This document shows positions 27,201 to 35,414 of a stretch of DNA of 60,107 nt, in pieces. The stretch lies in NCBI RefSeq assembly GCF_000259075.1, contig NZ_AJKI01000006.1, positions 1-60,107 of the forward strand, given 5' to 3'. The notes under the pieces are model-generated. The model did not search any database and was not told where the DNA came from. It saw nothing but the letters and a program-made list of their open reading frames with translations. Made by a program: the position numbers and the translations under genes. The first letter of the stretch is position 1, and every line of letters starts with the position of its first letter. The stretch comes from Marinilabilia salmonicolor JCM 21150 (GTDB lineage Bacteria; Bacteroidota; Bacteroidia; Bacteroidales; Marinilabiliaceae).

Positions 27201-28774
27201 AGGATCTGGACGGAACAGCATCCGGAAACCTTTTTCTGGCAGGACAACTGACGAAACCGCTTCTATCAGGAAAAATTAAGGTGGACGAAGGCACCTTTAA
27301 CGTTGACCTGTTACAGACCAGCTATGAAATAAAGGATTCGGTATGGTTTTACCCAAACGAAATCAGGTTCCGGGACCTGACAGTTAAAGACAGACACGGC
27401 AAAGAGGGTAAATTCAGGGGATCCATTTATCACGAGAGTTTTTCCAATATGGTGTATAACCTCCAGATGGATGTAAACGATATGCTGGTGCTGGACACAA
27501 AACTAAAAGACAACCCCTATTATTACGGAACAGTCTATGCCAACGGACAAATGATGGTGACAGGCACCACACAAAATATCGAATTGAACATCGAAGGTGA
27601 AACCCTGGAAAACACACGTTTCTTCATCCCCATGGCCAATAAAGAAGAAGCAGTGCAAAGCAACTTCATCCAGTTTATCGGTGATGAAAAAAACGAAGAA
27701 CAGATTACCATCAATACCAACACCGATGAATATAAGGTAGATCTTACAGGGCTTTCACTCAACATGGAGATTGATGTTACTCCTGAGGCCCGCATTGAAA
27801 TTATTTTTGATTCTACTCTGGGTGATCTGCTGAGTGCTTCGGGAGACGGAAATATCCAGATTCAGATAGACAGACAGGGCAACATCAGTTTTTTCGGGGA
27901 TTACATCATCGACCGGGGAGAATATCTTTTTTCACTCCAAAATCTGGTCAACAAAAAGTTTGACATCAACAAAGGCGGTGTCGTATCCTGGCAGGGAGAT
28001 CCTTACAAGGCAAGAATCGACCTCACGGCGATCTACAAAGTCAAAGCTTCACTATCCGACTTAGTAGGCCCCATGGCTGGCAATTCCGGAAGCGAAGAAT
28101 CCGGAGATATTCAACGGCGCATTCCGATCAACTGCAACCTGATGCTTAACGGGCCGCTTGAAAAACCGGGCATCAGATTCGGTTTGGAAGCACCGACGCT
28201 TACAGAAAGTCGGGAAAGTTATATTCTTGATTTCATTTCCACAGAAGACGAAATGAACAGGCAGGTTCTCTCCTTACTGGTTTTGAACAGATTCTACACA
28301 CCCGAATATATGCGAATGGGCAGTGACCCCGGCTTACAGACCAACAATGCAGCTCTGGTAACAACCACCGAAATGCTGTCCAACCAACTCAGCAGGTGGC
28401 TTTCCAACATCAGTAACGATGTGGACATAGGTGTCAGTTACAGGCCGGAAGATAATATCTCCAGTGAGGAGATTGAAGTAGCTCTTTCCACTCAGATGTT
28501 CAACAATCGTGTGAGCATCAACGGAAATGTGGGATACGGAAAGTATCAAACCAACACCAGTAAAATGGTAGGTGATTTCGATATGGATGTAAAACTGAAC
28601 CCAAGCGGAACCATTCGTGCAAAAGCCTACACCCGCTCCAATGATGACATCATCTACGAAACGTCGCCCACCACACAGGGAATCGGACTCTCATTCAAAG
28701 AAGAGTTTGACAAATTCACTGATTTGTTGCTCAAGTATTGGAAAGCCGTTACGGGGAAAAACAATAATAAATGA
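24263..28774 (+). CDS. TamB-like translocation/assembly module protein
   Basis: A 1503-codon frame. It has one N-terminal membrane segment (about 38-60, IVYIILLVIIGLPLLGSLIF), then ~1400 residues of repetitive beta-strand sequence, and a C-terminal DUF490/TamB domain (FFGDYIIDRGEYLFSLQNLV, then LVNKKFDINKGG, followed near the end by STEDEMNRQVLSLLVLNRF). TamB proteins span the periplasm and are thought to move lipids or assist outer-membrane protein assembly. The start is unresolved: the frame begins with TTG, there is no ATG until codon 59 inside the membrane segment, and a TATTTTTG promoter-like box at 24277-24284 lies inside the first codons. A non-ATG start or a small sequence error is possible. 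Confidence 0.85.
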   Translation: MALCTIFAYNSTKFKNPAPNRSKRHHHKSPKDIKSYNKIVYIILLVIIGLPLLGSLIFMLPGVQTRVVNSVTNRLSHDLNTEISIGRIQALPFSGIRLSNFLVRDLHNDTLMFAPRVHSEIDYFSFFKKHIFLGRVKITSPTLNLKQEGEAMNFTFLLDSLKKNRPDTIQWHYSVRGVDIENGRISLSNDIFKNESFKVNELSFSELNLSATRTSTVDDSLDFALENLSLIEKNGLKITGAGAEGKIREDKISIKDFFLTTDKSDLSIKELEFTRNPSDTGPSAEQRFHTHLDKLLISPKEIALYLHDIPITGHPIILSGDISGSLRNINGRNIVLSAGRHTRLKTSFDLTDLSNFRETFIFMKIEQLQTTSEDILRFSKKTDNPPAVLENLGMIHYSGNLTGFFSDMVAFGTFDTEFGSLSTDIGVKFNTEDGISFNGALTTNNFRAGTALGNKNNPGNLNMNVEINGFWKNKKSYFAYLMGDINSFEWNKYIYQDININGLFTYQRFDGSVEMQDPNGFFRFDGEIDASGEIPAFLFNAELKNVMPDRLQLIPSMKDAVVTLSAAANFQGGNIDNLAGKINITEGLIYTPETSLSLDSLSLHAFREDTIKKIELRSNFIDGNISGLYNFSKFRQSFLDMASHFVPSLTNRKPGRDLPKNIFNFEFNFNGFDRAAAIFLPGLDAAASGILKGNVDSENKILNIDVSFEKIEYQGISASDIELHTNTINSKEMEVILRTSRIERDNTVALYNFSVHNKASQDTLAVNIFWNNWDEVTNSGAIYTTTSFRRDKNKRFYSDIRLAPSTVILQDSVWNISEARGMITPSSFSIQGLEINHSRQRLALNGFLHKKSMDGMRLEMDNIDLAQFIGESSKFKHRFGGTADGSIELKNFYRTPLWTANFSIDQFSFNNDTIGFFTLGSRWDADKSELEVNTSVLKDNHRPLVGSGYINPTENKMDIDLQLDRFEINFLSTFIGNILQDLDGTASGNLFLAGQLTKPLLSGKIKVDEGTFNVDLLQTSYEIKDSVWFYPNEIRFRDLTVKDRHGKEGKFRGSIYHESFSNMVYNLQMDVNDMLVLDTKLKDNPYYYGTVYANGQMMVTGTTQNIELNIEGETLENTRFFIPMANKEEAVQSNFIQFIGDEKNEEQITINTNTDEYKVDLTGLSLNMEIDVTPEARIEIIFDSTLGDLLSASGDGNIQIQIDRQGNISFFGDYIIDRGEYLFSLQNLVNKKFDINKGGVVSWQGDPYKARIDLTAIYKVKASLSDLVGPMAGNSGSEESGDIQRRIPINCNLMLNGPLEKPGIRFGLEAPTLTESRESYILDFISTEDEMNRQVLSLLVLNRFYTPEYMRMGSDPGLQTNNAALVTTTEMLSNQLSRWLSNISNDVDIGVSYRPEDNISSEEIEVALSTQMFNNRVSINGNVGYGKYQTNTSKMVGDFDMDVKLNPSGTIRAKAYTRSNDDIIYETSPTTQGIGLSFKEEFDKFTDLLLKYWKAVTGKNNNK
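24277..24284 (+). promoter_or_regulatory. Possible -7 box TATTTTTG inside the annotated tamB start
   Basis: Exact TAnnTTTG match 14 bp after the TTG used as start. If functional, translation must begin further downstream at a non-ATG codon. Confidence 0.3.
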
Positions 28775-28833
28775 TCAATTATCAATAAACAATCTTCAAT
28801 GCATAATGAATCAGTGAATTAACATTCACTGAT

Positions 28834-28931
28834 AACTGATCATTGGTAATTGGTAATTGATCACTGGTAATTGATCACTGGTAATTAATCATTGATCATT
28901 GGTAATTGATCATTGGCAATTGATCATTGGT
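28834..28931. repeat. 14-bp tandem array between convergent tamB and pgl
   Basis: About seven units of AATTGATCATTGGT and close variants (one shortened to 7 bp, one extended to 21 bp). It fills the gap between the 3' ends of tamB and pgl. TGATCA palindromes recur in most units. There are no spacers, so it is not a CRISPR array. Confidence 0.85.
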
Positions 28932-28936
28932 TACTG

Positions 28937-29638
28937 TCAACTCCCGACAGCTTCCTGATCCAACAACCAGAGACTTTTATCCCGGTTAACACGGGCAGCC
29001 GGATATTTCATGTAATCATTCTTTTCATTAAGAATTTCATCCACTTTTTCTGCTTTATTCTTTCCGGTAACCAGAAAAATAACCTCACGGGAATTGTTGA
29101 TTACTCTCCCGGTAAGGGTTACTCTTTTTTGTCCTGAAGTTGGATGTGTTCCTATTTCGCAAAGCTCTGATGAATCCCACAGGTCTATTTCATGCGGAAA
29201 TATTGAAGCAGTATGACCATCATCCCCCATTCCCAACAAAACAATATCAAAAAAGGGCAATCCCTCTTTTTTGGGCAACTCTTTGTCAATTATTTCACGG
29301 TAATCCCGGAGGGCATCTTCAGGGGGCAGCTCACCCTTTATCCTGAAAATATTCTTTTCCGGAACAGGCAACAGAGAGAAGAGGTGCTGATGCGTCATCT
29401 TATAGTTACTCTCACCATCATCAGGTGGAACACATCGCTCATCACCCCAGAAAAACCGTATCCTTTCCCAGTCAACAGCATTGCTGTACTCCTGCGACAA
29501 AACATCAAAAATGGTCTCCGGAGTACTGCCTCCCGAAAGTGCTATGTTGATCTGCTCATTTTCCTGTGTCAGCGTGGAAAGATAATCGCCGAAAAAACGA
29601 GCCAGTTGCTGTTTTGAGTAAAAAATTTTCGTTTCCAT
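28937..29638 (-). CDS. pgl: 6-phosphogluconolactonase
   Basis: A 233-residue protein starting METKIFYSKQQLARFFG; a longer frame to 29668 adds ten residues and is not needed. NIALSGGSTPETIF, FFWGDERCVPPDD and LLGMGDDGHTASIFP are the conserved SugarP-isomerase-type motifs of the DevB/SOL lactonases. It hydrolyses 6-phosphogluconolactone to 6-phosphogluconate in the oxidative pentose phosphate pathway. It follows zwf in the same direction, 167 bp downstream, so the two probably form an operon. A gnd gene (6-phosphogluconate dehydrogenase), often the third member, is not in the window. Confidence 0.93.
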   Translation of the reverse strand: METKIFYSKQQLARFFGDYLSTLTQENEQINIALSGGSTPETIFDVLSQEYSNAVDWERIRFFWGDERCVPPDDGESNYKMTHQHLFSLLPVPEKNIFRIKGELPPEDALRDYREIIDKELPKKEGLPFFDIVLLGMGDDGHTASIFPHEIDLWDSSELCEIGTHPTSGQKRVTLTGRVINNSREVIFLVTGKNKAEKVDEILNEKNDYMKYPAARVNRDKSLWLLDQEAVGS

Positions 29639-29769
29639 AGTTTTATGTTTTTGGTATAGGGAATCCACTATATTGGTAATTGAAGGCCGTGAAATTTCAC
29701 CGTTTCTCGGCTATTAATAGCTGAGGTGTTGGCAAATAAAGATAGGATATAACAATCTTTATAGTTCCA

Positions 29770-29800
29770 GGTCCCCTTTGGGGGGATATAGGGGGCCCTT
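29770..29800. repeat. G-rich 30-bp repeat between zwf and pgl
   Basis: GTCCCCTTTGGGGGGATATA followed by GGGGGCCC, a member of the TCCCCCTTGGGGGGATTTAG family also found at 35237, 35808, 36529, 47979, 50707 and 55400. Confidence 0.7.
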
Positions 29801-29805
29801 CCCCT

Positions 29806-31320
29806 TTAAAGCTCACAGTAAAGGCCGTCAGACAAATTCTTACAAGGATATCTCCAGGTCATGTTTCCTTCAATCAGATCGTCACTAACATCGGGGCCCC
29901 AGGTACCACCGGGATAACCATGTACTTTAATGCAGGGGTTCTCTTTCCAGGCCTTTAATATGGGATCAATAAACTTCCAGGCTGCTTCCACCGCATCGCC
30001 ACGTGAATAAAGCGTGGGGTCACCCAGCATACAATCCAGTAAAAGTCGTTCATAGGCTGAAGGCAAATAGGTATCGCCCAACTCAGAATAGTGGAAATCC
30101 ATATTCACATCCTGCACCCGGAAACCTGCTCCGGGAACTTTCATCCCAAATTTCATCAACAAACCCTCATCGGGCTGAATCCTGATGACCAACTGGTTTT
30201 GCTGCCTCAGGATCTCTTTGTCTTCAGAAAAGAGGTGGTGCGGAGTGGATTGGAAATGAATCACAATCTCTGTGACCCGTGTAGGCAACATCTTCCCTGT
30301 GCGGATATAAAACGGAACACCTGCCCACCGCCAGTTATCGATAAAAAACTTCATGGCCACAAAAGTTTCTGTACGCGATTTGGGATCTACCCCCTCCTCC
30401 TGACGATAACCTTTCACCTCATTCCCCCGCACATTTGATTCTGTATATTGACCACGAATCACAAAATCCTCCACTTTATCTTTCGGAATGGGCCGCAACG
30501 ACTGCAACACTTTCACAATTTCATTACGAATACTTTCCGCATTAACCAGGGTAGGTGGTTCCATTGCTACCAGACTGGACAACAGCAACAAGTGATTCTG
30601 TACCATATCACGCATGGCCCCCGAACCTTCGTAGTAGCCACCGCGTCCGCCAACCCCGATATCTTCGGAAGAAGTGACCTCCACATGATGGATGAAGTTC
30701 CGGTTCCACAACGGCTCAAATATTCCGTTGGAAAAACGGGTCACCAAAAGATTCTGTACGGTCTCTTTTCCCAGATAATGATCAATACGGTAAATCTGTT
30801 CCTCCTTAAAATATTTGAGCAAATCACAATTCAATTGCTGCGCACTTTCCAGATCATATCCAAAGGGTTTTTCCACAATCAGGCGACGAAAACCGGATTC
30901 ACTTTTATTCAACCCCTGCTCCGCAAGAAATTTTGGCACTAAAGGATACATACTGGGAGGTGTGGCCAGATAGAATATAAAGTTACCATCAGTCCCTATA
31001 TCCTTATCCAGTTCTTCCAGTCGGTTGCGGAAACCTTCGTATTCGCTGGCGTCTTTGGTATTGAATGAATAGTAATAAAGCTGATCCAGAAAATCATTGT
31101 GCTCATTCTCCTTTTTGGAGGCAAATTCTTTCACTCCGTCGATCATTTTATCCCGGAACTGCTCATCTGACAAATCCGTACGCCCCAGACCCAGGACGGC
31201 AAATTTTTCGGGCAACAATTCCTGATGATGAAGATCGGCCAGAGCAGGTATTAATTTTCGTTTGGTCAAATCGCCTGAAGCACCGAATATGACCAGTATG
31301 TGGTTTTTTGGTTTTTTCAT
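29806..31320 (-). CDS. zwf: Glucose-6-phosphate 1-dehydrogenase
   Basis: A 504-residue protein of normal length. The N-terminal FGASGDLTKRKLIPAL is the nucleotide-binding loop, EKPFGYDLESAQQLN is the conserved substrate-contact region, and RIDHYLGKETVQNLL contains the catalytic histidine and substrate lysine. It oxidises glucose 6-phosphate to the lactone with NADP+ (or NAD+), feeding the lactonase encoded next. The operon supplies NADPH and pentoses. It starts at an ATG at 31320, and a repeat-free 318-bp region separates it from hydE. Confidence 0.95.
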   Translation of the reverse strand: MKKPKNHILVIFGASGDLTKRKLIPALADLHHQELLPEKFAVLGLGRTDLSDEQFRDKMIDGVKEFASKKENEHNDFLDQLYYYSFNTKDASEYEGFRNRLEELDKDIGTDGNFIFYLATPPSMYPLVPKFLAEQGLNKSESGFRRLIVEKPFGYDLESAQQLNCDLLKYFKEEQIYRIDHYLGKETVQNLLVTRFSNGIFEPLWNRNFIHHVEVTSSEDIGVGGRGGYYEGSGAMRDMVQNHLLLLSSLVAMEPPTLVNAESIRNEIVKVLQSLRPIPKDKVEDFVIRGQYTESNVRGNEVKGYRQEEGVDPKSRTETFVAMKFFIDNWRWAGVPFYIRTGKMLPTRVTEIVIHFQSTPHHLFSEDKEILRQQNQLVIRIQPDEGLLMKFGMKVPGAGFRVQDVNMDFHYSELGDTYLPSAYERLLLDCMLGDPTLYSRGDAVEAAWKFIDPILKAWKENPCIKVHGYPGGTWGPDVSDDLIEGNMTWRYPCKNLSDGLYCEL

Positions 31321-31638
31321 TGTTTATATGTTGTTTTCCTGTATAGAATTAGATTCTTAATTGTTCCAGATTGCTCCCCAACCACCGATTGTGCAAAACC
31401 CCGGGAATCACTGGTAAATACCTCAAAAAACCTGAGGCATAATGCATCTATACCAGACCGGATATGGCCCCGGAGGGACCTAACAGTTTTAACACATCCA
31501 CATTATTCCATAACATATTGATGTATTCACCAACAATCACTATTCCAACCGCCATAATTAAAGTCTGGCTATAAACTAATAAAAGTTTGGTTATAGTCAT
31601 GTATCTGATCTCATTCAAAAACCCATCAGCACAATCAC
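31321..31638. other. Gap between hydE and zwf
   Basis: Contains a doubtful small open frame at 31448-31600 and a weak CCTCA...TGAGG hairpin near 31425-31439. Nothing else recognised. Confidence 0.5.
31448..31600 (-). CDS. Possible small membrane peptide
   Basis: A 50-codon frame with an ATG start (MTITKLLLVYSQTLIMAVGI) and one hydrophobic stretch, lying 38 bp after the hydE stop in the same direction. I recognise no family and see no ribosome-binding site. It may be chance; only comparison with relatives would tell. Confidence 0.25.
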   Translation of the reverse strand: MTITKLLLVYSQTLIMAVGIVIVGEYINMLWNNVDVLKLLGPSGAISGLV

Positions 31639-32727
31639 TCACCCCCTTGTCCGCCGAAAATAATGTTCTGAATCCCCCCATTGATCATATCCGGGAACCC
31701 GCCCAATCATTTCGAGGCGAATGGAGAGACAGTTGCTGCAATCATCAGCTCCTTCGTCGGTGCAGGGTTTGTTTTGATACAACAAATAATTACGCCGCTG
31801 GTTCGATGGAGTAATATTTGGCATAATAACATTGGCCCCGGCCTGCATGGCTTTTTCACGTCCCACGGGATCAATAGTCTGCATCGCTGTAGTAGCAGCA
31901 ATGTTGATATCCGGCATCATCAACCGCAAGAGAGCCACCATATTAAGCGATGTCATAAAACGCTCCTGAAGCGGCCACAGAAGATTTTTTTTCGCATACA
32001 ACGGGGTTTCCTCATGTTCAATATAAGGCCCCATTCCCACCATATCGATGTCAAAATTTTTCATAAAAAGGAGGTCTTCCGCAAGATGTTTCAATGTCTG
32101 CCCCGGCACTCCAATCATCACACCTGTTCCGGTTTGATAGCCCGCTTCCTGCAAACTCCTCAGGCATTGCAGCCTTTTCTCAAAATTATGCTTTTCATCG
32201 CTCGGATGTAACTGATGATAAAGGCTTTCATCAGAAGTTTCAATTCTTAAGAGATAGCGATGGGCTCCACTCTTATACCAACGTTGGTAAGTCTCCTCCG
32301 ACTGCTCCCCCAAGGAAAGTGTGATTCCCAATTCTCCGTTGGTGGCAGACTTAATTTTCTTCAGCAGCTGATCGATCCGCTCCACAAATGCAGGGTCGTC
32401 ACGTTCTCCGGATTGCAAAACCAATGAACCATATTTGTGCTCATAAGCAAAACGGGCCGCCTCCAGAATAGCGTCATCCGGAAGATCGTAACGATCGGTA
32501 TTCCGGTTGCTTTTGCGAATACCGCAATAATAACAATCTTTGGTGCAAATATTTGAAAACTCCACCAGCCCGCGATAATAGACTTCATTGCCACGGTTGT
32601 TGAGAAGTGTCTCTCCTCCCATACTCAACAACTCTTTTTGTTCTTCTCCCCTTGAGGCCAGAAGTTTCTCAAGATTTTCCGCAGCCCAGTCAGCAGATAA
32701 TATTATATTTTGAATCGTACTTTTCAA
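31639..32727 (-). CDS. hydE: [FeFe]-hydrogenase H-cluster maturase HydE
   Basis: A 362-residue radical SAM protein. CTKDCYYCGIR is the CxxxCxxC cluster motif that binds SAM, and the C-terminal CTDEGADDCSNC supplies the Cx7Cx2C set of the second cluster seen in many HydE proteins. The fold is a TIM barrel with GVMIGVPGQTLKHLAEDLLF in the middle. With HydF and HydG it builds the 2Fe subcluster of [FeFe] hydrogenase; neither partner nor a hydrogenase gene is in the window. The first codon is TTG at 32725-32727, and no upstream in-frame ATG is available. BioB and PylB are related, but the overall sequence fits HydE. Confidence 0.85.
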   Translation of the reverse strand: MKSTIQNIILSADWAAENLEKLLASRGEEQKELLSMGGETLLNNRGNEVYYRGLVEFSNICTKDCYYCGIRKSNRNTDRYDLPDDAILEAARFAYEHKYGSLVLQSGERDDPAFVERIDQLLKKIKSATNGELGITLSLGEQSEETYQRWYKSGAHRYLLRIETSDESLYHQLHPSDEKHNFEKRLQCLRSLQEAGYQTGTGVMIGVPGQTLKHLAEDLLFMKNFDIDMVGMGPYIEHEETPLYAKKNLLWPLQERFMTSLNMVALLRLMMPDINIAATTAMQTIDPVGREKAMQAGANVIMPNITPSNQRRNYLLYQNKPCTDEGADDCSNCLSIRLEMIGRVPGYDQWGDSEHYFRRTRG

Positions 32728-33181
32728 TGAGATTTTCTTTTGACTTTTATTTCTTCGAAAATAATAAGAAAAACGGAGAAATGTTGTGTCCGGACTATTT
32801 GTAAATCTTTAAACTCTCATAACATTAGTAGTTGGCCCCCATTCGGGGACCCGATTCATTTGCACCAGCTGCCCCGAGTTGCACTCGGGGTTACTCAAAT
32901 TGGCCCCTTTCAGGGACCGCTTTCAAATACCCGAAAGTCGCCACGCTAAAACGCCAATTGGTCGCCGCCGGCAAATACCCTACGCTGACTCAATCGGGTT
33001 TACACTCCCTTAAAACTTTCCTCTTCCTGCGAGCTAAGAGCTAAAAGTCACAAGTCACTCCATGCCCCATGCCCCATGCCCCATGCCCCATGCTCCATGC
33101 TCTTTGCCAAAATTCCCTGACAAAACTCAAAGAAAGTCTGTTCAGGAAAGCCTAACTTTGAAATATAAAACAGACACAACC
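32728..33181. other. Palindrome-rich gap before the acyl-CoA synthetase gene
   Basis: About 32830-33010 holds a series of short palindromes (CCCCGAGTTGCACTCGGGG, GGCCCCTTTCAGGGACC), a known type of Bacteroidota intergenic repeat. It ends with a CATGCCCC octamer array. Confidence 0.65.
33061..33108 (+). repeat. CATGCCCC octamer array
   Basis: Four CATGCCCC units and two variants, ending about 75 bp before the chosen start of the acyl-CoA synthetase. The array is open in the same frame as that gene and would add 40 residues of Met-Pro-His-Ala-Pro-Cys type if translated. Confidence 0.85.
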
Positions 33182-35245
33182 ATGATGAATGAGAGCCTGC
33201 TGAATCCCCAAAGCATTGTTGTAGTTGGCGGATCGGACGACATAAGCAAACCGGGAGGTAAACTCCTGAGAAACATCCTTGATGGCGGTTTTCAGGGAAA
33301 ATTATCCGTCGTCAATCCTAAAAAAGAGACGGTACAGGGAGTTCAGTGCTTTAAGACCGTTGCCGACCTTCCTGAAAAGATTGATCTGGCCATTTTGGCC
33401 ATCGCTGCACAACATTGTGTGCCTGCAGTGAAGGAACTGGCACAAACCAAAGGGACCCGGGCATTTATCGTTATATCAGCAGGGTTTAGTGAAGATGGTC
33501 CTGAAGGAGCTGAACTGGAAGAAGAACTCAGGAAAGCCGTCGAAGAAGTTGACGGCGCACTTATCGGGCCCAACTGTATCGGGATGCTCACTCCCACCTA
33601 TAGCGGAATTTTCACCAGTCCCGTGCCTAAACTGGATCCACAGGGATGCGATTTTGTCTCAGGATCAGGCTCCACAGCAGTTTTCATCCTGGAATCTGCT
33701 CTTCCCAAAGGATTGACTTTCTCGTCGCTTATTACTGTTGGCAACAGTGCCCAGACAGGAATTGAAGAAGTCTTGGAATACTGGGATGAAACCTACATTC
33801 CCGGCAAAAGTTCCAATATCAAACTGATCTACGTCGAAAACATCAAAAACCCGGACAAGCTGCTGAAGCATGCCTCTTCTCTCATTCGCAAAGGATGCCG
33901 CATTGCAGCCATCAAATCAGGCATTACCGATGCCGGACAACGGGCCACCGCCTCACATACAGGTGCTTTGGCAAATTCCGATTCAGCCGTGGAGGCATTG
34001 TTCCGAAAAGCGGGAATTGTACGCTGCTTTGGTCGGGAAGAGCTCACCACAGTGGCATCCGTGTTTAATTACCCCAAACTGGAAGGTAAAAATTTGGCTA
34101 TCATCACCCACGCCGGAGGTGCAGGGGTGATGCTTACCGATGCGCTCTCGGGGGGAGGACTGAACATTCCCGCCATTGAAGGCAAAGCCCATGATGACAT
34201 CCTGAACATCCTGAATCCAGGGTCATCAGCCTCCAATCCCATTGACATTCTGGCTACCGGAACTGCCGAACAACTGGGACAGGTCATTGAATATTGCGAC
34301 ACGCAAATGGACAACATCCATGGGATGATTGTGATTTTTGGCAGCACCGGACTCTCACGGGTATTCGATGCCTACGAGATGATTGACCGTAAGATGAAGC
34401 AGTGCCGAAAGCCGGTATTCCCTATTTTGCCATCCATCAGCAGTGCGCATGAGGAGGTAGAGTTCTTTTTATCACACGGTCACATCAACTTTCCCGATGA
34501 AGTAGTGCTGGCCCGGGCTCTTACCAGTATCAACCAGACACCCGCCCCTGCGGATGAAGAAATCTTCACTGAAGGAATTGATATTCATGCCATCCGAACT
34601 GTCATAAAACATGCCCCTGAAGGCTTTTTGGATCCTGCAACCAACAATGAATTGCTGGAAGCTGCAGGCATTCCCATAGTGGAAGAAGGAATTGCCACTT
34701 CCAAAAAAGAACTCATCTCACTGGCCAAAAGACTCGGTTTTCCTTTGGCACTGAAAGTCATCGGGCCGGTGCATAAATCCGACGTGGGAGGGGTTACCCT
34801 CAACATCAAATCAGAAACACACCTCCTCTCCGAATACCGCCGGATGCGCAAAATCAAAGGGGTAAAATCCGTGCTGGTTCAAAAGATGCAAACCGGCACC
34901 GAGCTTTTCATCGGCGCAAAGTATGAACCCACTTTTGGCCATGTAATCCTCTGCGGTCTGGGCGGTATATTCGTCGAGTCGCTGGGTGATACCTCTTACG
35001 GTCTGGCTCCCCTTACCTTTGAGGAAGCCCGGTCCATGGTTCGCAGCCTCAAAGCCTATCCGGTCATTAAAGGAGCCCGCGGTAAAGAGGGCATCAATGA
35101 AGACAAATATGTGGAAATCATCGTTCGCCTCTCCACGCTACTCCGCTATGCCACCGAAATCAAGGAGATCGACCTGAATCCCCTGATTGGGAATAAGGAT
35201 GAAATCATTGCTGTGGATGGGAGAATAAGGGTGGAAGCCCCCTAA
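33182..35245 (+). CDS. NDP-forming acyl-CoA (acetate-CoA ligase type) synthetase, fused alpha-beta
   Basis: A 687-residue protein starting MMNESLLNPQSIVVVGGSDD, which puts the CoA-binding Rossmann strand at the N-terminus; the frame is open 120 bp further up, through an octamer repeat, and that extension is rejected. Domains: CoA-binding (about 1-130), succinyl-CoA-ligase-like (about 145-300) with RATASHTGALANSD, where His259 is the likely phosphohistidine, and an ATP-grasp domain (about 460-687, KRLGFPLALKVIGPVHKSDV). Such enzymes convert an acyl-CoA plus ADP and phosphate to the acid plus ATP. It could collect ATP from acyl-CoAs made by the 2-oxoacid oxidoreductase 14 kb away; that link is inference. 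Confidence 0.88.
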   Translation: MMNESLLNPQSIVVVGGSDDISKPGGKLLRNILDGGFQGKLSVVNPKKETVQGVQCFKTVADLPEKIDLAILAIAAQHCVPAVKELAQTKGTRAFIVISAGFSEDGPEGAELEEELRKAVEEVDGALIGPNCIGMLTPTYSGIFTSPVPKLDPQGCDFVSGSGSTAVFILESALPKGLTFSSLITVGNSAQTGIEEVLEYWDETYIPGKSSNIKLIYVENIKNPDKLLKHASSLIRKGCRIAAIKSGITDAGQRATASHTGALANSDSAVEALFRKAGIVRCFGREELTTVASVFNYPKLEGKNLAIITHAGGAGVMLTDALSGGGLNIPAIEGKAHDDILNILNPGSSASNPIDILATGTAEQLGQVIEYCDTQMDNIHGMIVIFGSTGLSRVFDAYEMIDRKMKQCRKPVFPILPSISSAHEEVEFFLSHGHINFPDEVVLARALTSINQTPAPADEEIFTEGIDIHAIRTVIKHAPEGFLDPATNNELLEAAGIPIVEEGIATSKKELISLAKRLGFPLALKVIGPVHKSDVGGVTLNIKSETHLLSEYRRMRKIKGVKSVLVQKMQTGTELFIGAKYEPTFGHVILCGLGGIFVESLGDTSYGLAPLTFEEARSMVRSLKAYPVIKGARGKEGINEDKYVEIIVRLSTLLRYATEIKEIDLNPLIGNKDEIIAVDGRIRVEAP

Positions 35246-35290
35246 ATCCCCTCAAGGGGGAGTTTGGGAAGTGTTTAGGGGCTGTGGGAG

Positions 35291-35320
35291 CTAAGGTTGA
35301 GGTTGAGGCTGAAGCTGAGA
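35291..35320 (+). repeat. Short hexamer array, second site
   Basis: CTAAGG, TTGAGG, TTGAGG, CTGAAG, CTGAGA: the reverse-complement type of the array at 11541-11612. Confidence 0.7.
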
Positions 35321-35366
35321 GAATGCTCGTAAAATGGGATATTCCACTATATGATAAGCTTTTCTC

Positions 35367-35414
35367 CCCCTCGTTTCCGCACGAGGGGTTTTATAAACGT
35401 CGTCTCCTGACGAC
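35367..35414 (-). repeat. 48-bp double-hairpin repeat, copy 2
   Basis: CCCCTCGTTTCCGCACGAGGGG begins at 35367 and GTCGTCTCCTGACGAC ends at 35414: the inverse of 9921-9968 with the same spacing. Confidence 0.8.

Noticed and set aside
28834-28931. Possible CRISPR array
   Set aside because: Units of 14 bp are directly adjacent with no unique spacers, and no cas gene is in the window.
31681-32211. 176-codon frame on the plus strand opposite hydE
   Set aside because: Shadow of hydE; no start context or motifs.
33062-33181. Forty-residue N-terminal extension of the acyl-CoA synthetase
   Set aside because: It consists of translated octamer repeats and a linker, and the conserved CoA-binding domain starts at 33182.
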